From assembly GCA_017938055.1 (NCBI GenBank), contig JAGBCG010000251.1, positions 1-11,688 of the forward strand: 11,688 nt of DNA. Direction: 5' to 3'. The notes under the pieces are model-generated. The model had not been told where the DNA came from. It saw nothing but the letters and a program-made list of their open reading frames with translations, and did no database searches. Numbering within the stretch: position 1 is the stretch's first letter; every line of letters starts with the position of its first letter. This DNA is from Clostridia bacterium. Lineage in GTDB: Bacteria; Bacillota; Clostridia; Oscillospirales; CAG-382. Shown piece by piece: positions 1-6,752 of the stretch. The position numbers and the translations under genes were made by a program.

Positions 1-1
1 C

Positions 2-748
2 CTGCTTGCTTTCTTTATCTATTTTGACAGCAAAAAATTTATGCTTATAACGTATTTTTTAAATGTCTTACTTTGCATTATATTTATCTCTACCACACTA
101 TTTTTTGCCATTGAAGATGACTTCTCATACAAAATAAGCTATTTTCGTCAGAACAAGGATGACAGGCAAATCAGCATCAAGCTTGCACGACAAGGATACC
201 TTATTATAAATGCCGACAACAATATCTGTACCAATATCAAAAAGGCAGATTTTGACCAAAACAATGGTGAAAACTATTTTCTTATTATCCCGGACGAAAA
301 TATTAATCCAAAACTATTATACAATAATTTGAAAATTTTCAACAAACATTACGGCATTAAATCCGTGTTTGTTCCCAATACTCCGGACGGTATTGAATTA
401 AAAAATGCTCTTATTTCACAAGGCTGCAACACGCTTATACTTGAAAATATTCTCGACTTCGGCTCATTTGAAATTGAGTTTGATTTTACAAACAACGATG
501 TTTTCTTTACTGTAGACGACGGCAAAATAAGAACCGGCGTATTATTTTCAAATGAATATTCAAAAGAAAAATTTAAATCACCTTGCCACATTGCAGCATT
601 TTTTACGCGTGAAACCAAGAATCAATTTGATATAGACAACGACATTCTTCCCGAATGTGACAAGTTTATAACACGCCTTACAAAAGACGATGTCCACGAA
701 AAAATCCACAACACCTATGGTGAAAAAAGCTTTTATATTAAGGAGTGA
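2..748 (+). CDS. comEC: ComEC/Rec2 DNA-uptake channel, C-terminal part (5' end outside window)
   Basis: The reading frame is open from the window edge (base 2) to a TGA at 746-748, giving 248 visible residues; the internal ATG at 41 is not a believable start. ComEC is the membrane channel that carries single-stranded DNA into the cytoplasm in natural transformation. Visible are one hydrophobic segment (about residues 1-36), then a soluble domain whose layout follows the C-terminal metallo-beta-lactamase-like domain of ComEC: opening beta strands (RQGYLIINADNN), a later IKSVFVPNT strand, a turn like 'G..v..L....l.fGsfeIe', and a closing strand pair. The expected metal-binding HxHxDH-type motif and the usual VGQGD opening are both absent. 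The call rests largely on position, since comEC directly precedes holA in many Firmicutes, plus this weak fold similarity. No close sequence match can be claimed by eye. Confidence 0.68.
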   Translation: MLAFFIYFDSKKFMLITYFLNVLLCIIFISTTLFFAIEDDFSYKISYFRQNKDDRQISIKLARQGYLIINADNNICTNIKKADFDQNNGENYFLIIPDENINPKLLYNNLKIFNKHYGIKSVFVPNTPDGIELKNALISQGCNTLILENILDFGSFEIEFDFTNNDVFFTVDDGKIRTGVLFSNEYSKEKFKSPCHIAAFFTRETKNQFDIDNDILPECDKFITRLTKDDVHEKIHNTYGEKSFYIKE

Positions 749-756
749 ATGTTTTG
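740..756 (+). promoter_or_regulatory. Ribosome binding site and TTG start of holA
   Basis: AAGGAG occupies 740-745 and is followed after 8 bases by TTG at 754-756. A GTG in the same frame at 745 would overlap the Shine-Dalgarno itself and so cannot use it. The TTG is therefore the better start, giving a protein beginning MAKTSFKEK. The site lies within the last codons and the stop of comEC, so holA translation probably follows that of comEC. Confidence 0.75.
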
Positions 757-1890
757 GCAAAGACAAGCTTTAAGGAAAAATCTTCTGAAATACATGCACG
801 AAATATTCTTACCTTAAAGGAAAGAATCAAAAGCAAGGAAATTTCAGGAGTTTATCTTTTCTATGGTGACGAGGAGTATACCAAAAACCACTACTGCAAG
901 CAAATATCCTCTGCCGCAGGTGAAATGCTTAATGTAACAAGTATTTATGGAAACGAATTTGAATTTTCGCAGTTCATTTCTGTCTGTGAAACAAATGCCA
1001 TTGAAAGCTTTGATATGTTTTCTGCCTTTGATGACAATGAAAACAACGACGAAAATCAAAGCAAATCATTTCGTGTTATAAAGCTATACAATCCTGACCT
1101 GTCATCTCTTTCAAAAAAGGACACTGACTATTTTACAGAATTTTTATCACAGCCACCGAAGAATACAGTTATTATTTTTTATTTATACTCGGGCGAAGAA
1201 GAAGCACTTACTAAAAGCATATACAAAAAGCTTTCAGAGCTTGCTTTGACAGTAAATTTCAAAAGAGAAAGTGTTTCAAGCTCCACACTTATAACCTGGA
1301 TTTTACGCCATTTTTCAAAGGAAAAGCTAAACTGTGACAGACATGTTGCCGTTCACATTTGTCAAACCGTTGGCAACAGCATGACTGATTTAAAAAACGA
1401 GATTAACAAGCTGATTCAATACGTTCATTATGAAAACAGGGACACTATCACCATAGAGGACGTAAATTTCATATGTATAAAAAGTGTTGATGCCCAGATA
1501 TTTGACATTTCTAATGGTGCTATGATGGGAAATTTCACAAAGGCAGCAAGGGCACTTGAGGTGCTTCGTGACAAAAAGGAAAGTCCAATTCTGATTCTTG
1601 GAACAATAGCAAAATCATTGCGTGACCTTTGCATTACAGAAAGCCATATCAAAAACGGAGTTTCAATTCCGTCTATTGCAAAGCTTACGAGTATTCACGA
1701 GTTTGTTGTGCGAAACAGTGCTGAAATTCTGAATACCAGAAAACATGATTTTCACGGAAACAATTCCTTTACACTTTGTGTTTCAAAACTGATATGCGAG
1801 TATGACAAAAAATTAAAAAGCTCACGCACAGACGGCTATGAGCTTCTTATGGAGTTGATTTTTAAGATTTCATTCGCCGGGAAAGTGTGA
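754..1890 (+). CDS. holA: DNA polymerase III subunit delta (clamp-loader subunit)
   Basis: The delta subunit of the clamp-loader complex opens the beta sliding clamp so that it can be loaded on primed DNA. The product is 378 residues from the TTG start, in the usual family range of about 330-380. The N-terminal motif GVYLFYGDEEY (about residues 32-42) is the family's characteristic 'fLlyGeE.yl' opening. The centre and C-terminus match the helical parts of delta: ITWILRHF, NSMTDLKNEINKL, DAQIFDISNGAMMG and the 'al..l..l......pi.ilg.ia...r.l' helix (ALEVLRDKKESPILILGTIAKSLRDL). No Walker A is expected or seen. It sits right behind comEC, the common Firmicutes order, but rpsT, which often follows, is replaced by a convergent comF. 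Its last 21 bases overlap the 3' end of comF on the other strand. Firm call. Confidence 0.93.
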   Translation: MAKTSFKEKSSEIHARNILTLKERIKSKEISGVYLFYGDEEYTKNHYCKQISSAAGEMLNVTSIYGNEFEFSQFISVCETNAIESFDMFSAFDDNENNDENQSKSFRVIKLYNPDLSSLSKKDTDYFTEFLSQPPKNTVIIFYLYSGEEEALTKSIYKKLSELALTVNFKRESVSSSTLITWILRHFSKEKLNCDRHVAVHICQTVGNSMTDLKNEINKLIQYVHYENRDTITIEDVNFICIKSVDAQIFDISNGAMMGNFTKAARALEVLRDKKESPILILGTIAKSLRDLCITESHIKNGVSIPSIAKLTSIHEFVVRNSAEILNTRKHDFHGNNSFTLCVSKLICEYDKKLKSSRTDGYELLMELIFKISFAGKV

Positions 1891-2001
1891 GCCTGTTTCG
1901 GCAAGGAAAATGCATGAAATGTTTGAATCTTTATAAATCTTTCTTAGCTCTTTTATACATTCACATGCAGTGCTTGCTGTTGTTACAACGTCATCTACAA
2001 G

Positions 2002-2029
2002 AAGGATATTCCTATGAATATCCTTTTTT
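2002..2029 (+). terminator. Probable rho-independent terminator of comEC-holA, inside comF antisense
   Basis: A perfect 10-base stem (AAGGATATTC / GAATATCCTT) with the 4-base loop CTAT is followed by six T residues counted from the end of the stem (2024-2029). The T run is on the + strand only; on the - strand the hairpin is followed by CTTCTTG, so it should act on holA transcripts and much less on comF. It begins 112 bases after the holA stop. No other terminator-like structure is seen between holA and this point. The stem has a low GC content, which lowers certainty. Confidence 0.7.
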
Positions 2030-2441
2030 ACTGCGACAAAATTGTCTTTTACATATTCTTTTCTCTGAAAAGCATCAAGATTCTATTGTTCACTGCCCTC
2101 TTTGCACCTTTTCAACACTTCAGAATATGTCAGCTTTTTATTTTTCCTGCACAAAATTTTACAGGGAATTTTTATATGGTCGTATCCATACTTTTTAATA
2201 TTTTCCCTGCTTCTTGGCACATTTACCACCGTTATCTGTTCTTTATCATTTTTCAACGTCTTTTGAAAAAGCGTTGATATTAAAATGAACAGCTCTCTGT
2301 TCGCCTTTCTTTTGAGTGCAAACAGCAGTGCCTTTACCGTATCATTTTCATAGGGGAACAAAACACGAATTCCTATTTGTTCCTGCTCTACATTTATTGT
2401 TCTTTCCGACACACTCATGCAATAATCAAGCTTTTCAACAC

Positions 2442-2466
2442 AAAAAGGGCAAATCACGCCCTTTTT
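2442..2466. repeat. Terminator-like inverted repeat inside comF
   Basis: A perfect 9-base inverted repeat, AAAAAGGGC and GCCCTTTTT, is separated by 7 bases. It lies in the codons between the two Cys-x-x-Cys pairs of comF. Because the arms end in A and T runs, the RNA would look like a short GC hairpin followed by a U run on either strand. It may be a chance product of Lys and Pro-Phe codons or a weak intragenic terminator. Confidence 0.45.
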
Positions 2467-2522
2467 GATTCTTGTATTACATATTTTACATTTTGGCGGA
2501 TAAAGAAAATCCAAAAGCATCA

Positions 2523-3131
2523 TTATCTATAAAACCTTATGTCCGCTACAACCTGTCCAAGTATTGATACTTCATCCGCTATAATGGGCTGCATTTCCTT
2601 GTTTTCAGGCTGAAGTCGGTATTTTCCGTTTTCTTTATAAAATCTCTTTACTGTTGCCTCATCATCTATCATTGCAACTACTATTTTTCCATTATCAGCA
2701 TATTCGCACTTTTCAACCACTACTATGTCACCATTCATTATTCCCACTTCTCGCATACTTTCGCCCTTGACATTTAGTGCAAACAGATGTTTTTCATCAT
2801 ATTTCTTATCGGTTGAATAAGTAACGTAACCCTCGAAATTCTCTGCTGTCAGAATAGGCACACCTGCCGCAACCTGTCCAAGCACCGGCACTTTATAGTG
2901 GTACACCTTTTGCTCTACTTCCTCTGACAGTATTATTGCACGGCTTTTACCGTTTTCTCTGTCTATGTACCCCTTATTTGCGAGCTTTTCAAGGTACATT
3001 TGAGCAGATGAGGTTGATTTTATACCCAAATCCTTACATATCTCTCTTACCGAAGGAGCATATCCCTTCTCATTTATTTTTTCTATAAGATATTCAAGTA
3101 CCCTCTGTTCTTTTGGCTTTAAAGGCTTCAT
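2523..3131 (-). CDS. lexA: LexA repressor (SOS regulator)
   Basis: LexA represses DNA-damage genes and is inactivated by RecA-stimulated self-cleavage. The 202-residue protein has the standard two-domain layout. The N-terminal winged helix-turn-helix (about residues 1-70) carries KEQRVLEYLI, GYAPSVREICKDLGIKSTSS and a wing ending KSRAIIL. The C-terminal S24 peptidase domain has the cleavage site Ala89-Gly90 (QVAAGVP), catalytic Ser125 (KGESM) and catalytic Lys162 (ATVKRFY), all in the expected spacing. The start ATG at 3131 follows a purine-rich GGAAGGTG binding site. The gene is preceded by its own promoter with an overlapping SOS box, as expected for autoregulation, and it shares one base with the downstream comF start, so the two genes are likely co-transcribed. 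All key residues are present and the protein should be functional. Confidence 0.97.
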   Translation of the reverse strand: MKPLKPKEQRVLEYLIEKINEKGYAPSVREICKDLGIKSTSSAQMYLEKLANKGYIDRENGKSRAIILSEEVEQKVYHYKVPVLGQVAAGVPILTAENFEGYVTYSTDKKYDEKHLFALNVKGESMREVGIMNGDIVVVEKCEYADNGKIVVAMIDDEATVKRFYKENGKYRLQPENKEMQPIIADEVSILGQVVADIRFYR

Positions 3132-3165
3132 TAGCTACACCTTCCTTTCCTCTTGCTCTGATTAT

Positions 3166-3194
3166 ATTATACCAACTGAACAAATGTTTGTCAA
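3166..3194 (-). promoter_or_regulatory. Sigma-A promoter of lexA-comF
   Basis: Read on the - strand, a perfect -35 TTGACA (3194-3189) and a perfect -10 TATAAT (3171-3166) are separated by exactly 17 bases. The -10 lies about 34 bases upstream of the lexA start codon, leaving a short leader that contains the ribosome binding site. Both hexamers match the consensus, so this should be a strong promoter when LexA is absent. Confidence 0.93.
3177..3190. promoter_or_regulatory. LexA operator (SOS box) in the lexA promoter
   Basis: TGAACAAATGTTTG matches the Bacillus-type SOS box CGAACRNRYGTTYG at 13 of 14 positions. It overlaps the -35 hexamer by two bases and covers most of the spacer, so bound LexA would block RNA polymerase. 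This indicates a self-controlled lexA operon, with comF as a likely SOS-induced passenger. Confidence 0.92.
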
Positions 3195-3254
3195 CACTTT
3201 TTTGAATTTTTTTATTTTTTACCTTTTACTATCACAAAGCCAAATCTTACATAT

Positions 3255-4511
3255 TCATATAGTATGCTTATCAATATATTCGTCATCAATTTTTGAATAC
3301 ATAATCTTTTGACTGTGGTATATACCAAATCGACCACTCATCATATAACTTACACTGCATGCAATAGCAAAGAAAAGGATACCCTCTATGCCAAACACCT
3401 CAAGTGCAAGAACAAGTGACGCAACAGGACAGTTTACTACTGCACAAAACAGTGCTACAAAACCTATTGCTGCCAAGAATGGTGCATCAACTCTCAATAT
3501 TGGAGCCATCACACATCCAAAGGTTGCTCCAATAAAGAATGCAGGTACAATTTCCCCTCCTTTAAAGCCTGCAGCTATTGTTACAGCGGTAAATACAATT
3601 TTCAGTACAAAAGCTTCAGGTCTTGCATTTCCTGCTATCGCCTCTGCGATAACATTCATACCTGTTCCGTTATAATCTGTACTTGAAATTACGAGTGTAA
3701 GTACAAGAATTATACCCCCGCCCACAAAAGCACGTAGATATGAATTTTTTAAAAGCTTATCAAAAGCTTGTGCACATTCTTTTTGTGCTATACAAAAAAG
3801 TATACCTACAAGAGCACACAGCACCGAAAAAAGCATAACCTTCATTACAAGATCCCATGTAACCGTTCCAAAACCAACGCCTGCAAACTTCACGCCTTCA
3901 AGACCGAAATACTTTGCAATTTCCATAGCAGTTATTGACGAAATTACACATGGAAAAAATCCTGCATAATGAAACACGCCAACAGTAGTTAATTCCAAAG
4001 AGAATATCGTTGCAGTTACAGGCGTTCCAAAAAGAGCCGCAAACAACGCACTCATTCCTGTCATGACTATTATATGCATGTCCTTTTTCTCAAGCTTCAA
4101 CAGCTTTCCAAGGTTATATCCCATACTTCCGCCAAGCTGCAAAGCTGCACCCTCTCGTCCTGCAGAACCGCCTACTAAATGTGTTATTACAGTTCCTGCA
4201 AATATAAGCGGCATCATCACAAGTGGAATATTATTATCCTTTCTCACGGATTTAATTACTCTGTCTGTATCAATCTTCTTATTAGCACTGAAAACAGTAT
4301 ACAACAGTACAATTACAACGCTTCCTACAGGCAAAAGAAATATGATTTGAGGTCTTTGCACTCTCAACTCTGTGACATAATCAATGATTATATGAAAAAA
4401 GCTGCCAAGAACACCTTCTAATACTCCAACAATCAACGCTACAAAAAACCACTTTATAAATGCCAACACATAGTTAAATGCTAATCTTATATTAGATTTT
4501 ACACTATTCAC
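3255..4511 (-). CDS. CLC-family anion channel or proton-coupled antiporter (chloride, possibly fluoride)
   Basis: CLC proteins are dimeric membrane proteins that move chloride, or in one subgroup fluoride, as channels or in exchange for protons. The product is 418 residues with about ten hydrophobic segments. Family motifs are clear: GSAGREGAALQLGG with the gating glutamate (about Glu120), GGEIVPAFFIGATFG (318-332, the GxFxP region), CPVASLVLALEVFG and a terminal GIYHSQ whose Tyr may line the ion path. There is no C-terminal CBS domain pair, and the usual GSGIP selectivity motif is not recognisable. Both traits, with the GREGA variant, recall the fluoride-type CLC-F subgroup, but this is an inference. 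The GTG at 4511 was chosen because AAGGGAG sits 7 bases upstream; the GTG at 4535 has no such site. No terminator separates it from lexA. Confidence 0.92.
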   Translation of the reverse strand: MNSVKSNIRLAFNYVLAFIKWFFVALIVGVLEGVLGSFFHIIIDYVTELRVQRPQIIFLLPVGSVVIVLLYTVFSANKKIDTDRVIKSVRKDNNIPLVMMPLIFAGTVITHLVGGSAGREGAALQLGGSMGYNLGKLLKLEKKDMHIIVMTGMSALFAALFGTPVTATIFSLELTTVGVFHYAGFFPCVISSITAMEIAKYFGLEGVKFAGVGFGTVTWDLVMKVMLFSVLCALVGILFCIAQKECAQAFDKLLKNSYLRAFVGGGIILVLTLVISSTDYNGTGMNVIAEAIAGNARPEAFVLKIVFTAVTIAAGFKGGEIVPAFFIGATFGCVMAPILRVDAPFLAAIGFVALFCAVVNCPVASLVLALEVFGIEGILFFAIACSVSYMMSGRFGIYHSQKIMYSKIDDEYIDKHTI

Positions 4512-4518
4512 AAATATG

Positions 4519-4525
4519 CTCCCTT
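4519..4525 (-). promoter_or_regulatory. Ribosome binding site fixing the GTG start of the CLC gene
   Basis: AAGGGAG on the - strand is followed after 7 bases by GTG (4511-4509). This picks the shorter of two in-frame GTG starts and gives an N-terminus MNSVKSNIRL leading into the first membrane helix. Confidence 0.75.
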
Positions 4526-4555
4526 CAACATCCACATACTGACCAAACTTTTCAT

Positions 4556-4584
4556 CTTATATAAAATGAAAACATCTTTTTAAA
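4556..4584 (-). promoter_or_regulatory. Possible promoter of the CLC gene
   Basis: On the - strand, TTTAAA (4584-4579) and TATAAG (4561-4556) are 17 bases apart, matching the consensus at 4 of 6 and 5 of 6 positions. The pair lies between the upstream operon's terminator and the gene. AT-rich DNA produces such pairs by chance, so this is tentative. The rest of the intergenic stretch (4512-4719) holds only the terminator; no riboswitch was recognised. Confidence 0.35.
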
Positions 4585-4669
4585 AGCTCTACATTAATTA
4601 ATTATTTACATAACAATCGTATTCATGTATCAGACGTGTCAAACAACCAAATAAAAGCAACTTTTTCAC

Positions 4670-4701
4670 AAAAAAACCGTCTGCCTTTCAGCAAACGGTT
4701 T
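4670..4701 (-). terminator. Rho-independent terminator of the permease operon
   Basis: On the - strand, an 11-base stem (AAACCGTTTGC with GCAGACGGTTT, one T-G wobble) with a 6-base loop leads into a run of T residues (4676-4670). It begins 18 bases after the stop codon of the MalG-like permease gene. This closes the four-gene operon and separates it from the CLC gene. Confidence 0.93.
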
Positions 4702-4719
4702 AATTTTGATTGTTTTTAA

Positions 4720-5748
4720 TTATCCAACAATACCTGAGCGTTCAATACCTTCAACAAGTGATCTTTGTGCAAAGAGGAAGATAATGAACAACGGGAGAAT
4801 AACAAGCAATCCACCTGTATTTGCAATAGCAGATTCCCAAAGTGTCGATGCCGCATTTCCTATCTTAAGGCTTTCCGGAACCTCGATAATGCTGGGAAGC
4901 AGATGTATTCCATTGGTTGTGAAGAATGGTGCTGCTGTATAGAAGGTATCTGTCCACTGCCATGAGAACGCAAACATAAACACTGTTGTCATCATTGGTA
5001 TTGACAAAGGAAGAATGATGCGGAAGAAAGTCTTGAAGATACCTGTTCCATCAATATATGCCGCTTCTTCAAGTTCATCAGGCACGCCTTTATAAAACTG
5101 TCTGAATATAAATATATAAAGACCGTTCTTAAAAGCAAGTCCTGTGAGAGAAAGCAGATAAAGAGGTATTTCGGTATTGATGAAATTTGGAAGTGCTGAA
5201 CGTTCAAATCCCAAAAGACCAAGTATACCAAATACATCAAAATATCTGAACTTCATAAACATAGCAAGAAGAAGTGTGTCATGAGGAATAAGCATTGTAA
5301 TTACAACGCAAAGGAAAAGAATTGTTCTTCCTTTGAATTTAAACTTTGCAAATCCATATCCAACTATCGCACACATAAGTGTCTGGAAAAGTGCACAAAC
5401 AACTGAAATTCTTGCTGTATTGAACAGTGCAAGGAAATACTTGTTTTCAAGTATAATAAACTTCCACTGGTCAAGCGTTGGATTCTTTGGAATAAGCTTT
5501 ACGGTTGAATCAACAAAGTCTGAATTACTCATAAAAGATGCAAGGATCTTTGTAAGGAAAGGATAAAGTATGATATATGAAATACCTATAAGCAATACTG
5601 TTCTGAATATTGCGTATATAAGCTTTCCTACAAAGGCAGGAGATAAAACCCTGAGTTTTAATCTTTGCCAGAAACTTAATTTTCCTTCAAAATCAACTTT
5701 CATTTCTTTTTTGGAAAGCTTTGTCACTTTTGATTGTGTATTATTCAT
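4720..5748 (-). CDS. Carbohydrate ABC transporter permease, MalG-like (CUT1 family)
   Basis: This is one of two membrane subunits of a sugar importer of the maltose/oligosaccharide type. The 342-residue product has six predicted membrane helices. The cytoplasmic EAA loop that docks on the ATPase is clear: ELEEAAYIDGTGIFKTFFRI then LPLS (about residues 225-249). The end, AQRSLVEGIERSGIVG, corresponds to the usual 'QR.lv.Gl..GAvKG' tail of this subfamily. The protein is longer than the common 270-300 residues because of a basic N-terminal cytoplasmic extension of about 45 residues. The start ATG is preceded by AAGGAGGA with a 6-base spacer. It follows the MalF-like gene after 17 bases and is the last gene before the operon terminator. 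The family call is firm; the substrate is not known. Confidence 0.94.
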   Translation of the reverse strand: MNNTQSKVTKLSKKEMKVDFEGKLSFWQRLKLRVLSPAFVGKLIYAIFRTVLLIGISYIILYPFLTKILASFMSNSDFVDSTVKLIPKNPTLDQWKFIILENKYFLALFNTARISVVCALFQTLMCAIVGYGFAKFKFKGRTILFLCVVITMLIPHDTLLLAMFMKFRYFDVFGILGLLGFERSALPNFINTEIPLYLLSLTGLAFKNGLYIFIFRQFYKGVPDELEEAAYIDGTGIFKTFFRIILPLSIPMMTTVFMFAFSWQWTDTFYTAAPFFTTNGIHLLPSIIEVPESLKIGNAASTLWESAIANTGGLLVILPLFIIFLFAQRSLVEGIERSGIVG

Positions 5749-5765
5749 GGTTTATCCTCCTTTCC

Positions 5766-6734
5766 TTAATCTCTTCTCTGGTAGAATACAAACGCTGAAG
5801 CTATAAGTGCCACAAGACCTATTAGTAACAGCACTATTACAAAGTATATCCACGACATTGCACTACTCAATTCTCTTGGGCGAACGTTACCTGTGTTATA
5901 TACATTTGTAATATATCTCATTACTTCGTTTGATTCCGATGTAAACGAGTCAATAACCGTATAAACTGCATTTACAAGAATCATCGGGCTTATCATGGGG
6001 AATGTAATCTTCCAGAAAGTTTCCCAACCCGAAGCTCCGTCCATCTTACATGATTCATAAATCGAAGGTGATATAGACTGAAGACCAGAAAGGAATATAA
6101 GCATTTGTACACCTGAACGGTTTACTATGTTATAAATATCGTTTACAATAGTTACTACATATTCAATTAGCTCAGTACCGATTGCCATGTCGCCAAGAAG
6201 ACTTGTAACGTCCATGGCGTTGATAAGGTCACCTGAACCTGAGTTAACACCTGTGTCGATTCCGCCACTACTCATATAGCTCATTGCCGCATTACTCTGG
6301 TCAATCTGGTCAATAAGACCGGTTGTAAGAATAACAGGAATAAAGAATATTGCTCTGAATACGGCACGTCCTATCATTTTTTGATTAAGAACGATAGCCA
6401 TAAACAGTGAGAATATAACTATTGCAGGAACATCAAATACGAGCTGCTTCAGGCTTTCAGTAAGTGTTCTTACAAAAGCTGCATCGGATAGCAATGCATT
6501 TGAATAGTTTTCAAAACCAACGAATGAAAGGGTATAACCAACATGTCTGTCTACTGTAATTTCACTGAATGAAAACTGCACCGAGCTTATTAACATTGGC
6601 AAGTAAAGAACTACAAATCCAATTACAAAGGGCAGTACAAAGAACCAACCGCCTCTTGCTTTTTTTGCATCAAGCGAAGCTACCTTTCTTCTTTTAACTT
6701 TTGTTGGTGACACTACATTTGCTGCTCTATTCAT
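5766..6734 (-). CDS. Carbohydrate ABC transporter permease, MalF-like (CUT1 family)
   Basis: This is the partner membrane subunit of the MalG-like permease. The 322-residue product starts with a basic cytoplasmic tail (KVKRRKVASLDAKKARGG), then a first helix WFFVLPFVIGFVVLYLPML typical of MalF-type proteins. The EAA loop is YESCKMDGASGWETFWKITF then PMISPMI (about residues 226-252). FRAIFFIPVIL and MLIFLSGLQSI are also standard. Between these two helices lies a long polar stretch (about residues 141-205) with SSGGIDTGVNSGSGD, much longer than in ordinary members and probably outside the cell. The gene starts at ATG 6734 behind an AAAGGGG site, 18 bases after the DUF5696-like gene. No solute-binding protein or ATPase gene is present in the visible part of the operon. 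Confidence 0.93.
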   Translation of the reverse strand: MNRAANVVSPTKVKRRKVASLDAKKARGGWFFVLPFVIGFVVLYLPMLISSVQFSFSEITVDRHVGYTLSFVGFENYSNALLSDAAFVRTLTESLKQLVFDVPAIVIFSLFMAIVLNQKMIGRAVFRAIFFIPVILTTGLIDQIDQSNAAMSYMSSGGIDTGVNSGSGDLINAMDVTSLLGDMAIGTELIEYVVTIVNDIYNIVNRSGVQMLIFLSGLQSISPSIYESCKMDGASGWETFWKITFPMISPMILVNAVYTVIDSFTSESNEVMRYITNVYNTGNVRPRELSSAMSWIYFVIVLLLIGLVALIASAFVFYQRRD

Positions 6735-6752
6735 TAACTAACACCCCTTTCC

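Larger units (their letters stand above)
1870..2523 (-). pseudogene. comF: ComF family phosphoribosyltransferase-like protein, interrupted by an in-frame amber codon
   Basis: ComF proteins are cytoplasmic, help bring transforming DNA into the cell, and have a phosphoribosyltransferase fold. The first 146 codons (2523-2086) give an N-terminal zinc-binding module (CKIC and CPFC pairs near residues 12-30), then VPRSRENIKKYGYDH, the usual 'VP..r.r.rGfnq' segment. A TAG at 2083-2085 then stops the frame. Continuing in the same frame for 70 more residues to TGA (1870-1872) restores exactly the expected rest: NLDAFQRKEYVKDNF, then the PRPP-binding loop LVDDVVTTAST (1969-2001). The total of about 217 codons is a normal ComF length. 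No frameshift is needed, and no good restart codon follows the amber. The start ATG shares one base with the lexA stop (TAATG), so translation is probably coupled. The locus may be a recent nonsense pseudogene, a readthrough gene or a sequencing error. Confidence 0.88.

Noticed and set aside
745..747. GTG as start of holA
   Set aside because: It overlaps the only Shine-Dalgarno sequence; the in-frame TTG at 754 has ideal spacing from it.
2083..2085. Frameshift as the cause of the comF break
   Set aside because: Codon-by-codon reading shows that both halves are in the same frame; only the TAG interrupts it.
1887..2198. Open frame on the + strand after holA
   Set aside because: It is antisense to comF, has no ribosome binding site, and its codon pattern is explained by the conserved ComF frame on the other strand.
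3200..3254. Terminator between the CLC gene and lexA
   Set aside because: The stretch is rich in A and T runs but has no stable hairpin on the - strand, so none is called.
4637..4642. Perfect TTGACA on the - strand as a promoter for the CLC gene
   Set aside because: No acceptable -10 hexamer is found 16-19 bases downstream.
4512..4719. Fluoride riboswitch upstream of the CLC gene
   Set aside because: No stretch fits the conserved bases and pseudoknot pattern of the crcB motif; the region holds a terminator and AT-rich sequence.
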